In this document: piece by piece, positions 10,247 through 18,969 of the stretch
Position numbering within the stretch: the stretch's first letter is position 1
Layout: each line of letters opens with the position of its first letter
Assembly (NCBI GenBank): GCA_002869265.1
Contig: PKTH01000011.1
Location: forward strand, 74,843 to 116,516
Direction of reading: 5' to 3'
From: Candidatus Parcubacteria bacterium
GTDB taxonomy: Bacteria > Patescibacteriota > Patescibacteriia > Patescibacteriales > BM507
DNA: 41,674 nt
Program-made: the position numbers and the translations under genes
The notes under the pieces: generated by a model
Told to the model about the DNA's origin: nothing
Databases searched by the model: none
Seen by the model: only the letters and a program-made list of their open reading frames with translations

Positions 10247-11162
10247 TTATTTTGATTGAGTTATAATCTTTTTCATTAATGTATCTAAATATTTCTTCTA
10301 GAAAGTAATAGAGATATTCTATCTCCTCTTTAGTTTTGAAGTAAGAGTTTGTTTTATGGTCTAACTCATTAGAATGTAGAAACATGACAAGAGTGTCATT
10401 TTTGTGTTTTTCGATCATTTGGATAACTTGTTGGGGTGTGATATCAGTAGCCGGTCTAAGCCATATCGGCTTTGAAATTAAATTTACAACTTTCCTTAGA
10501 TATATATTCTTGGAAAAGGAATTGAGAATATTTCTGAGGCCCGAAGAAAAGATTGTAACCGGTAATTCAAGAATTGAGTTTTCTTTATCTCTAGTAATCA
10601 AACCATTTTTGTCGACATAGAAGGCTTTTTCTGAATAGCTCGTGAAGTCAGGACCAATTTTATTTTGCCCAACAAAACTTCTAAAATCTGCCTTTGCAGC
10701 TATTGAGCTATCATATCTGAAGCCCTCATTAACTAATAACTCAAAATCGTTGTTGATATCAATCCCAAATCGACCAGCTCTAAATGATAATGGATATTCT
10801 CCAGTAATATTTTTAATCGCATCTTTTAAAAATGATATCTTTTCTTTCTTAACTTCCTCGTTATATTCATACATGAATGGCCTTGTGTTTTTAAGGTCAT
10901 TTGATTGGAAAGGAGGGTTTGCCCATGAGTGCAGATGAGCAGCAATTTCAACTTTGTCTATAGAGCAGTTATTGTAAAAATCAATAAAGTGATTATTTTT
11001 TAATGCTCCATAAGTAGTGAAATAAGTTTGCTTTATAGCAAATTTATTACAAAAATTGTGAAATCTATTCAACTGTTTTAAGTTGCTGTATTCAAAGGAA
11101 TTTTTGTTTTTTAATCTATCCTCTTCAGTATCAATTGTTAATATAAAATGATTCATGTCCAA
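10227..11162 (-). CDS. Polysaccharide deacetylase-like (NodB-type) protein
   Basis: FILTIDTEED; EIAAHLHSWANPPF; SFRAGRFGID; GFRYDSSI; VMFLHSNELD. Confidence 0.7.
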   Translation of the reverse strand: MDMNHFILTIDTEEDRLKNKNSFEYSNLKQLNRFHNFCNKFAIKQTYFTTYGALKNNHFIDFYNNCSIDKVEIAAHLHSWANPPFQSNDLKNTRPFMYEYNEEVKKEKISFLKDAIKNITGEYPLSFRAGRFGIDINNDFELLVNEGFRYDSSIAAKADFRSFVGQNKIGPDFTSYSEKAFYVDKNGLITRDKENSILELPVTIFSSGLRNILNSFSKNIYLRKVVNLISKPIWLRPATDITPQQVIQMIEKHKNDTLVMFLHSNELDHKTNSYFKTKEEIEYLYYFLEEIFRYINEKDYNSIKINEFHKQ

Positions 11163-11938
11163 ATATTTGTTTTATTTAGAAAGTTAAATAGTTTTTCATT
11201 CTCTGGATGAAAGTAATTATCAAGATACTCCTTATCCTCTTTTTTTAGCTTTTTTGATTTGACTTTAGTGATTTTAACAAAATTTCTATAAAGTGTCGAA
11301 GGGAGAATCCTTTCGAATTTATTTATAATATTATCATTGAAATTTTTCCCAAACATTCTGTGAAATTCCTTTGAAGCATTTCTTTTTCTATTTTCAACAT
11401 CTATTATCCTGATATCTAGAAAAGTGAATATTTCGGCAAAGCAATCTTTGGGTTTGTTTTTTATGTCGTCAAATAAAATTATTTTAATATTGTTTTTAGC
11501 GAAATATTTTAAATAATTATCAAGGAGATTCTTGTATTTACCCATTTCTAGAATGTCGGGAAACTGTTTTGTTGTGTCTAGGAATGATTTTTCTTTTGAT
11601 ATAACACCAAGCTTTATCCAATTAGTGTAGTGTGAGTAGGCTCTTTCGCTGGGGTTTCTTAAAACGCATATTAGTTTGGTTTTTTCTCCTAAGGTATTAA
11701 AAATGTTTTTCGGTGCACTAGTGTCGAAAAGGTAGTTTGCGGTTTTTTCACCAACGATTTTTTTCTCGCAGTTAACAAAATATTTCTCGTACCATTTAGT
11801 CCCCTTATAAAAATTTCTGTCAAAATAATGAACCTCCCTTGATTTGGCCATGCAAATTTCGGGGTGTTTTTTTAGTGTATAGTAGAGAGTGTCTGTTGCT
11901 GCTCTAGCGGTGCCAATAATTAAAAAGTTTGGTAACAT
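11153..11938 (-). CDS. Sulfotransferase-family protein
   Basis: MLPNFLIIGTARAATDTLYYTLKKHPEI (5'-PSB-loop-like) and CVLRNPSERAYSHYTNWI (3'-PB motif). Start at internal Met (11938) preferred to 11986. Confidence 0.85.
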   Translation of the reverse strand: MLPNFLIIGTARAATDTLYYTLKKHPEICMAKSREVHYFDRNFYKGTKWYEKYFVNCEKKIVGEKTANYLFDTSAPKNIFNTLGEKTKLICVLRNPSERAYSHYTNWIKLGVISKEKSFLDTTKQFPDILEMGKYKNLLDNYLKYFAKNNIKIILFDDIKNKPKDCFAEIFTFLDIRIIDVENRKRNASKEFHRMFGKNFNDNIINKFERILPSTLYRNFVKITKVKSKKLKKEDKEYLDNYFHPENEKLFNFLNKTNIWT

Positions 11939-12923
11939 AGCCTTTAATTTTTGTATATATTTTGTAGATTTCAATTTGTATAGCAAAAAAAATAAATTTG
12001 TAAGTTTCGACCTCCTTGTTATTTTTATTGTTTATCATGAAATGATAATAGTCATTGCTCGCAGATTCAATTTTGAAAATAGGTAGATTATCTTTATATT
12101 CATTTCGTTGACTTGAAACCTTTTCTAATTTTTCTATTACGTCATCAGATGAATCAAAAACTTCACCACCTTTTTGAATGAGCTCTGGGTGCCCTCCGCT
12201 ATTTTTTACAACAGCTGGTAATCCTGAGCATATAGCCTCAATTAAGGAGTTTGAGCACGAATCATCAATACTAGCAGTTATAAAAATATCATTCTTTTTG
12301 AGTTCTCTAGATAAATTTATACTATCTAATGCCTTGATGTGTTTAATGTTGTTGAATTTTAATGGTGAATTACCAACGAAAGTCATCTCGTACTTCTGGA
12401 AATCTAGTTTATTGTCAAGGTATTCATAGATATCAAAACCCTTACTGTAGTAGTTTCCGGACCAACTCGTCGCAATTATTTTTATCTTTTTTGAATCATT
12501 ATTTTCCTTATCTGGTGAAAATATTTTTGGGTTAGGTGCATTATAAATTACAGTGTTTGAGTTTTTGCATAGCTTAACATTGTTCATTTCATTTCTAGTC
12601 CAATATGATTGAAAAATACAATTGCAATTTGTAATATTTGCGAAATGGATTATTGCACTGTCTATAAACTTATTTTTAACTCTAAAAAAAACGGGGCCAT
12701 CAATTCTTAAAAAGACCGGACACCCTTTTTTTCTAAGAGTGTATGCCTTTAGGTAATAATCTAAAAAAGTTTTTTTGTCACAATTCACTAGAAAAAGGTC
12801 AGCATATTTGGGGTTGTCTTCATAAAGATTTTTATGTTCAAGGTTGTCTTTTAAGGCTTTTAAAAACTGATTACCGCCACCCCAAGCTCCTTTTTTGAAG
12901 TTGTATAAAATGTTTACTTTCAT
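11904..12923 (-). CDS. Glycosyltransferase (GT4-like)
   Basis: YNFKKGAWGGGNQFLKAL; FITASIDDSCSNSLIEAICSGLPAVVKNSGGHPELI. Confidence 0.85.
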   Translation of the reverse strand: MKVNILYNFKKGAWGGGNQFLKALKDNLEHKNLYEDNPKYADLFLVNCDKKTFLDYYLKAYTLRKKGCPVFLRIDGPVFFRVKNKFIDSAIIHFANITNCNCIFQSYWTRNEMNNVKLCKNSNTVIYNAPNPKIFSPDKENNDSKKIKIIATSWSGNYYSKGFDIYEYLDNKLDFQKYEMTFVGNSPLKFNNIKHIKALDSINLSRELKKNDIFITASIDDSCSNSLIEAICSGLPAVVKNSGGHPELIQKGGEVFDSSDDVIEKLEKVSSQRNEYKDNLPIFKIESASNDYYHFMINNKNNKEVETYKFIFFAIQIEIYKIYTKIKGYVTKLFNYWHR

Positions 12924-12925
12924 AA

Positions 12926-13939
12926 TTAAATTGTATTGAATATTTTTGAATACATTTTTTTATAATTAGTTTCGTTGAAAAAAGAAACTGATTTATCATA
13001 GTTTTTTTCTACAGACTTTAAAGCACTCGTAACAAGTGTTGATAAATGGAGTGTGCTATTTAATTTTTGTAAATCGATTATTTGAGATTTTTCCAAAAAG
13101 TCCCTAGCTAGTCCGACATCAGTTGATATTATGGGAGTTTTTGTTAAGCTAGCTTCAATAATTGCCTTTGGGCCACCTTCACTTTTTGAAGAAACTACAT
13201 ATAAATCTAGCATATTGTAAACTTTATTGATCATTTTTTCAGATAAGTTGTTTACAGTTATATCGTCCTTTTTTTCATTAATTAATTTTTCGTTCCCGAT
13301 GTAAAGATAGGGAATGTTTTCTTTTCGGCATCTCTCGATTAAGTAATGTCTTCTGGGACCAGCTAAAACCAGAAGTTTATTTTCTTTGGGTATTTTTTTA
13401 AATATTTCAAAAAGAAGATCCGGATTTTTTTGCCACTTTGGTTTTAGAAGGTTGTTCCCAGTTGAATCTCTCTGGATAGATCCAATTAAAAATTTATTTT
13501 TAATTTTTTCAAACTCAACCCCAAATTCATTAATAATTTCTTTTTTGCTAGTTTTAATTTTATAAAATGTTTTTGGGTTTACAAAAAATGGTATCTGAAT
13601 AAATTTCACGTTTTCTTGTTTAAAATATTTAGAAATTTTTGAGTTAGGGGAGATCCAAATATCGACCACATTTCTTAATTTTTTAAACTTTTCTGGGTAT
13701 TCTCTGATATCGTTACTTGAGACAGCTATTATTTTTTTAAGAAAAAAATACTTAAGAGCTTTTACTGCAAAAAAATGATAGAAAATTACGTCATACCAAA
13801 CAAAAAACATGTAACTAGAAAATATGCAGCTAGCGGTTTTACTAACTTTATCAATTTGTGAAATAAAATAAGAGATATTTTTTCTATCTTTATCAATTGA
13901 CCAGTTCATATTATCTTTGCCTATAACTTTTACTCTCAT
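12926..13939 (-). CDS. Glycosyltransferase (GT4-like)
   Basis: DLYVVSSKSEGGPKAIIEASLTKTPIISTDVGLARDFL. Confidence 0.8.
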   Translation of the reverse strand: MRVKVIGKDNMNWSIDKDRKNISYFISQIDKVSKTASCIFSSYMFFVWYDVIFYHFFAVKALKYFFLKKIIAVSSNDIREYPEKFKKLRNVVDIWISPNSKISKYFKQENVKFIQIPFFVNPKTFYKIKTSKKEIINEFGVEFEKIKNKFLIGSIQRDSTGNNLLKPKWQKNPDLLFEIFKKIPKENKLLVLAGPRRHYLIERCRKENIPYLYIGNEKLINEKKDDITVNNLSEKMINKVYNMLDLYVVSSKSEGGPKAIIEASLTKTPIISTDVGLARDFLEKSQIIDLQKLNSTLHLSTLVTSALKSVEKNYDKSVSFFNETNYKKMYSKIFNTI

Positions 13940-13941
13940 TC

Positions 13942-14190
13942 TTACCAGTTTTTAATTTTTTTAACAGCTCGCCCCTTCACCTCAAGGTATCTTTTTGTCG
14001 CTTTTCTTTCTACTTCCGGGGAGATGAGTTTTAAGATTTCTTTTCCTAAAATTCTATATTGTTTCCCCACCTTGTTTGCTCTAAGAACGCCCTTTTTTAA
14101 AAGGCGTTTTATTGTGCTTTCGCTAATTCTTAAAATATCTTTAGCTTCGGCTGTGGTGTAAACAGCATTGGGCTTGATTTCCTTTGACAT
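13942..14190 (-). CDS. Small HTH DNA-binding protein (excisionase/BldC-like HTH_17 type)
   Basis: YTTAEAKDILRISESTIKRLLKKGVLRANKVGKQYRILGKEILKLI; ATG at 14190 preferred to 14223. Confidence 0.75.
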   Translation of the reverse strand: MSKEIKPNAVYTTAEAKDILRISESTIKRLLKKGVLRANKVGKQYRILGKEILKLISPEVERKATKRYLEVKGRAVKKIKNW

Positions 14191-14213
14191 TACATAATTT
14201 ATTAATATTTTTA

Positions 14214-14243
14214 ATTGTATCACTAGGTATCATTGGGTGTCAA
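14214..14243 (-). promoter_or_regulatory. Sigma70-like promoter of the HTH gene
   Basis: Minus strand TTGACA (14238-14243) - 18 nt - TACAAT (14214-14219), upstream of the ATG at 14190. Confidence 0.6.
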
Positions 14244-14246
14244 TAA
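14217..14246. repeat. Three consecutive 10-bp direct repeats (candidate operator)
   Basis: GTATCACTAG | GTATCATTGG | GTGTCAATAA, core GTRTCA at exact 10-bp spacing. Confidence 0.6.
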
Positions 14247-14286
14247 TATTCTGTACATTTTTTTAAAATATGATATTATTATTTTG

Positions 14287-15201
14287 ATGAATAAAAATAA
14301 TAATTTCAGTTTAACACATTTAGAAAGGCTCGAGTCTGAGGCTATTTTTATTATACGGGAGGCAGTGGCTGAGTTTGGGAAACCTGTGATGCTTTACTCT
14401 ATTGGTAAAGACTCTTCGGTTCTTTTGCATTTGGCGAAAAAGGCTTTTGCTCCTGGGCGGATTCCTTTTCCGGTTTTGCATGTTGATACTGGTTTTAAGT
14501 TTTCTGAGATGATTGATTTTCGCGAGAAAATGCGAGAGAAATTTGATCTAGATATGATAGTTGAGAAGAACATGAGCAAGGAAGCTCAGAGTTTTGGTCC
14601 AGAGGATGCACATAGTGAGGAATATATATTTCATAAAAAAACAACTCCATTACTCAAGGCTCTTGAGGAAAATGAGTTTGATGCTGCTTTTGGTGGAGCT
14701 CGTCGTGATGAGGAAAAGTCTCGGGCTAAGGAAAGAATATTTTCACACAGAAACGTAGATGGAGTATGGGACCCGAAGAACCAAAGGCCAGAGCTCTGGA
14801 ATGTATATAATTCCCGAATAAAAAAAGGGGAGTCGATGAGAGTTTTTCCAATAAGTAATTGGACTGAGTTTGATATCTGGGAATATATAAAAAGAGAGAA
14901 TATTGAAATAGTCCCCCTCTACTTTGCTCAGAAGACTAAACTTCTAGATAGGAATGGTGTCTTGGTTCGGGTGGATGAATATAATGTGCCAAAGGAGGGT
15001 GAAAAGATAATAGAAGAGATGGCACGATTTAGAACTCTCGGTTGCTCACCATCTACGGGGGCTGTTCTGTCGGAAGCGACCACTCTGGATGAGATAATAG
15101 AAGAACTAAGACAGTCAACAATATCTGAAAGAGGAACCAGAGCGATTGATAATAACAAAGACTCTTCGATGGAAGACAAGAAACGCGAGGGTTATTTTTA
15201 A
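14287..15201 (+). CDS. cysD: Sulfate adenylyltransferase subunit 2
   Basis: [78 protein letters not shown] at 14287 preferred. Confidence 0.95.
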   Translation: MNKNNNFSLTHLERLESEAIFIIREAVAEFGKPVMLYSIGKDSSVLLHLAKKAFAPGRIPFPVLHVDTGFKFSEMIDFREKMREKFDLDMIVEKNMSKEAQSFGPEDAHSEEYIFHKKTTPLLKALEENEFDAAFGGARRDEEKSRAKERIFSHRNVDGVWDPKNQRPELWNVYNSRIKKGESMRVFPISNWTEFDIWEYIKRENIEIVPLYFAQKTKLLDRNGVLVRVDEYNVPKEGEKIIEEMARFRTLGCSPSTGAVLSEATTLDEIIEELRQSTISERGTRAIDNNKDSSMEDKKREGYF

Positions 15202-15299
15202 CGTAGTTAAAAATAACTGTAGAAAGTGCAAAGCTGAAAGTAGAATGTTTTTTAAAGAAATGAAAAGTATTATAAATAAAGTAAAAAGCTATAAAATAG

Positions 15300-15644
15300 A
15301 TGAAAATAGAAAAGTTTGAAGACATATTGTCTTGGAAAAAAGGAAAAAATATGGCAGTAGATATTTATAGAACCTTTTCTAATCATAAAGATTTTGGTTT
15401 TAAGGACCAGATACAAAGAGCGGCAGTGAGTATTTCTAATAATATTGCAGAAGGATTTTAGAGGCAAAGTAATAAGGAATTCAAGCACTTTTTATATATT
15501 GCCAAAGGCTCTTGTGGAGAAGTTAGATCAATGTTGAACATAGCCCTTGATTTAAAATACATTAACAGTAATGAATATAAAAAATATCATGATGAATGTT
15601 TTAATATATCAAGACTGATATCGGGATTAATAAAAAGTTTATGA
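15300..15644 (+). pseudogene. Four-helix-bundle (S23/23S rRNA intervening-sequence type) protein interrupted by one in-frame TAG
   Basis: [88 protein letters not shown]...LIKSL*; TAG at 15459-15461 with family-like sequence in the same frame on both sides. Confidence 0.8.
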
Positions 15645-15874
15645 TGGATAAAAACACTAGAAGTATAGTAAAATCAATTACTTGGAGGTTATCGGCTACT
15701 TTGGCTACTATTATTTTGGTTTATGTTGTTACGAGAGATATTAAAGCTTCTTTGGGGATTGGTTTGATTGAGGTGTTTTTGAAATTATTTTTATATTATT
15801 TACACGAAAGGGTTTGGAATAAAATTAAATGGGGAAGAAAAGTATTAGTAGAAAGTGAGAAAGTAGAAAGTTAA
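15641..15874 (+). CDS. DUF2061-like small membrane protein
   Basis: RSIVKSITWRLSATLATIILVYVVTRDIKASLGIGLIEVFLKLFLYYLHERVWNKIKWG; position between cysD and cysNC. Confidence 0.8.
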   Translation: MMDKNTRSIVKSITWRLSATLATIILVYVVTRDIKASLGIGLIEVFLKLFLYYLHERVWNKIKWGRKVLVESEKVES

Positions 15875-15881
15875 AAGTTTT

Positions 15882-17708
15882 ATGAATAAAAAAAATAAAA
15901 AAGATAGAGATTTGGTGGTTCTGGCTACCTCGGGCAGTGTTGACGATGGGAAGTCTACTTTGATCGGTAGGCTGCTTTATGATTGCAATGAATTATATGA
16001 TGATCAATTGGCAAAACTAGAAAAGGATGAAAATGGGAAGGTCAAAGGAGAATATTTAGCACATATTACAGATGGTCTTTCCGATGAACGTGAGCAAGGG
16101 ATAACTATTGATGTTGCCTATAGGCATTTTTCCAGACCAGAGCGAAAATATATAATAGCTGATGTCCCGGGACACGAACAATATACTCGCAATATGGTAA
16201 CTGGTGTATCGAAGGCTAGTATTGCGATGATACTTATTGATGCCCGTAAAGGCTTGCAGACTCAAACCAAGAGACATCTTTTTATCGCTGGGCTTCTAGA
16301 AACGCCTCATATTGTTATTGTTATCAATAAAATGGACTTGGTTGACTATAGTGAGGAGCGGTATAGGGAGATAAAAAAGGATGTGACAGCCTTTTTGTCT
16401 AAAATGAGTGTTCGTGACTTGCAGTTTATCCCAGTGTCGGCCTTTAAGGGTGATATGGTTGTGAATAGGGGTGAAAACATGCCGTGGTATCAGGGACCGA
16501 CTATTTTGAGCTATTTAGACAATATTGAGGTTAGTACAGACAATAATCTGATAGATTTTAGGTTGCCAATCCAAATGACCATAAAGATAGCCCAAGACAA
16601 GAGAGGGTCTCTGGGACAAATACGAGGTGGGGTTATAAATGTTGGTGATGATGTTGTCATCCTTCCCGCAAAGACTAAAACGAAAGTAAAAGAAATTTAT
16701 GTTTCAGGCGAAAAAAGAGAACAAGCCTTCAATGGTCAGTCTGTATTGCTTAGTTTTGAAAATGAAGTAGATGTTAGCCGAGGGGATGTGATAGCTAGAG
16801 CAAATAATCTTCCAATCATCAGTAACGAGCTAGAAGCGAGCGTTTCCTGGTTTGACGACGAAGAAGACTTAAACATCGATAAGACGTATTTACTGAAACA
16901 TGGAACGAAAACGACCAGAGCAAAAATTACAGATATTAAATATAAGATTGATATAGAGACCCTGCATAGTGAGAAAACTAAGAAATTATCCTTGAATGAA
17001 ATAGGAAGAGTTGCCTTGCGAACTAACGACACTCTTGGTTTTGATGTGTATGCCAAAAATAAAAATATGGGGAGTTTTATAATTATTGATGAGCTTAGTA
17101 ATAAGACTGTAGGGGCCGGAATGATTATTAGTAGAGGTTTATTCCAAAAAGATAAAAAAGTTGAGATAGATTCATATAAAAATAAAGGGGCTCTATTGTG
17201 GTTTACAGGTCTTTCTGGATCTGGGAAATCAACCATTGCAGATAGGCTACATGAAAGACTTTCTGAAATTGGTTTGCAAACTGAGAGACTAGACGGAGAT
17301 GTTGTTCGAGAGGGTCTTTCGAGTGATCTTGGTTTTTCAAAGGAAGATAGAGATAAAAACTTAGACAGAATTTCTTTTATCTCTAGTTTGCTCGAAAAAC
17401 ATGGAGTTTTGGTCTCGGCCACTTTTGTTTCTCCTTATGAAAAGAAAAGAAAAGAAATAAGAAAGAAACATAAAAACTTTATAGAAATATTTGTTGATAC
17501 TTCTCTAGGGGAATGTGAGAAACGTGATGTGAAAGGTTTATACAAAAAAGCGAGAGCAGGGGAGATAGAAAACTTTACAGGAATAAGTGACAAATACGAA
17601 AAACCGAAAAATCCTGAAATTCATATAAAAACAGAAAAGGCCAGTATCGATGAATGTGTAGAGCAGATAGTTAGTTACTTAGAGGCGAATAATATTATTT
17701 CAAAATAA
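15882..17708 (+). CDS. cysNC: Bifunctional sulfate adenylyltransferase subunit 1 / adenylylsulfate kinase
   Basis: GTPase part: ATSGSVDDGKSTLIGRLLYD, DVPGHEQYTRNMVTG, NKMD; APS kinase part: ALLWFTGLSGSGKSTIADRLHERL, LDGDVVREGLSSDLGFSKEDRDKN. Confidence 0.95.
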   Translation: MNKKNKKDRDLVVLATSGSVDDGKSTLIGRLLYDCNELYDDQLAKLEKDENGKVKGEYLAHITDGLSDEREQGITIDVAYRHFSRPERKYIIADVPGHEQYTRNMVTGVSKASIAMILIDARKGLQTQTKRHLFIAGLLETPHIVIVINKMDLVDYSEERYREIKKDVTAFLSKMSVRDLQFIPVSAFKGDMVVNRGENMPWYQGPTILSYLDNIEVSTDNNLIDFRLPIQMTIKIAQDKRGSLGQIRGGVINVGDDVVILPAKTKTKVKEIYVSGEKREQAFNGQSVLLSFENEVDVSRGDVIARANNLPIISNELEASVSWFDDEEDLNIDKTYLLKHGTKTTRAKITDIKYKIDIETLHSEKTKKLSLNEIGRVALRTNDTLGFDVYAKNKNMGSFIIIDELSNKTVGAGMIISRGLFQKDKKVEIDSYKNKGALLWFTGLSGSGKSTIADRLHERLSEIGLQTERLDGDVVREGLSSDLGFSKEDRDKNLDRISFISSLLEKHGVLVSATFVSPYEKKRKEIRKKHKNFIEIFVDTSLGECEKRDVKGLYKKARAGEIENFTGISDKYEKPKNPEIHIKTEKASIDECVEQIVSYLEANNIISK

Positions 17709-17716
17709 TACAATAG

Positions 17717-17747
17717 AAAACCCGAGACTAAAGTCTCGGGTTTTTTT
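17717..17747. terminator. Rho-independent terminator, probably serving both converging genes
   Basis: aaaa-cccgagact-aa-agtctcggg-ttttttt. Confidence 0.85.
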
Positions 17748-18273
17748 ATTCTCTGTGGTAGAGTGCTTTTTGGGTGTGTAGTCGGGGGACTAGTTCGAAT
17801 AGTACTAGAGCAATAATTGATTCAAACTCATCGGACGCTGGTTCGAAAAGATAATCAAAATTGAATTTTTGTCTATCGAAACAGGTTCCAATGTTTGCCA
17901 TGTTCCCAGTTCTTTGGGCCTGGCCACCCCAGTTCATTCCTCCTACTTCAATTTGTATGTAGGGGATAGTGTTTCCTTGTTCGTCCCAGTAGTCATCGAC
18001 ATCGAGATCTTCTAGATATTCCCAGCCATTTCCAATGCCATTGGCGAAGAGGACTCGGAACCATTTTTTATTATTATCGTTTTCGGACATGGAACCATCT
18101 ACCCAGTCGTAGAGATCTAGAAAAATGAAAAGTCCTTCGTACTTTAAAACTTTTGTCGATAATACAACTTCGTCTGGTGGGTTTGAGATGTCTCTGGGGT
18201 AGCGACAGTCATCGGCCATTGTTAGTTGCGGGAGAAAAAACAATAGGGACAGAAGAATAAATAACTTTTTCAT
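17746..18273 (-). CDS. Secreted protein of unknown function (paralogue of next gene)
   Basis: Signal peptide MKKLFILLSLLFFLPQLTMA; shares LDVDDYWDEQGNTIPYIQIEVG and GNMANIGTCFDRQK with the neighbour. Confidence 0.75.
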   Translation of the reverse strand: MKKLFILLSLLFFLPQLTMADDCRYPRDISNPPDEVVLSTKVLKYEGLFIFLDLYDWVDGSMSENDNNKKWFRVLFANGIGNGWEYLEDLDVDDYWDEQGNTIPYIQIEVGGMNWGGQAQRTGNMANIGTCFDRQKFNFDYLFEPASDEFESIIALVLFELVPRLHTQKALYHRE

Positions 18274-18794
18274 AATCCTTCTCCTTGTTTTTCTTGTTTG
18301 GCAAGAAGGGGAATCAGTTTGCGATTGATATTTGTAATAATATCAGCATAAGTTCCAGAAACTACATCGAAGGCTTTGCCCTTTTGCCTGTCGAAACAGG
18401 TTCCTATTTTTGCTGTGTTACCAATGTATTTATACTCGTCGTTGAGAAATGAGGCTCCTAACTCTATTAAGATATAGGGAGTTGGATTTCCTTCTTTGTT
18501 CCAGAGATCGTCTACATCGAATTCTTCTGGATGTTCCCAGTTTTCTTTGGCTAGCCTTACGAGGCTTCTGAAGTTGGCACGATTGAAAATCCTAACCCTT
18601 TTTCTTACTTTAGAGTATTCGTGCAGGTCGATTACAATAAGATAGCCGGCATAACGGAATATCTCTCTCTTTGACAAGAGTTGATCACTATAATCTCGGT
18701 AGTCTGTGGGGAAGTAGCACTCATCGTATTCTGCGCAGGCCTGCATGGTAGGTACTAAAAGACATAGTATGAGTAGAAGTAGAAAAGTTTTCAT
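18270..18794 (-). CDS. Secreted protein of unknown function (paralogue of previous gene)
   Basis: Signal peptide MKTFLLLLILCLLVPTMQACA after an AGGAGGAG-type RBS; FDVDDLWNKEGNPTPYILIELG and GNTAKIGTCFDRQK. ATG at 18794 preferred to 18875. Confidence 0.75.
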   Translation of the reverse strand: MKTFLLLLILCLLVPTMQACAEYDECYFPTDYRDYSDQLLSKREIFRYAGYLIVIDLHEYSKVRKRVRIFNRANFRSLVRLAKENWEHPEEFDVDDLWNKEGNPTPYILIELGASFLNDEYKYIGNTAKIGTCFDRQKGKAFDVVSGTYADIITNINRKLIPLLAKQEKQGEGL

Positions 18795-18911
18795 TTGTCT
18801 CCTCCTTTGAATTTGAATGATCAATTTCTCTATTTTTAGCATAAAAGAATGATTTTGTCTAGCTAGTATTAGCAAAAAAAAGAAATTGTTCTAAAAATGG
18901 CTCTTTTATTG

Positions 18912-18940
18912 TTGACAAATATATTTCATTGTTGTAATAT
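18912..18940 (+). promoter_or_regulatory. Sigma70-like promoter of the GH5-like gene
   Basis: TTGACA (18912-18917) - 17 nt - TAATAT (18935-18940), ~30 nt before the ATG at 18970. Confidence 0.75.
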
Positions 18941-18969
18941 CCAGGGTTATTTATTAAATAAGAAAACAT

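Noticed and set aside
16736-17422. 228-aa minus-strand ORF in the track
   Set aside because: Lies wholly antisense to cysNC, Ser/Leu-rich composition typical of a shadow ORF.
14287-17708. Assimilatory sulfate reduction operon
   Set aside because: No PAPS/APS reductase or sulfite reductase is present; neighbouring sulfotransferases fit sulfation better.
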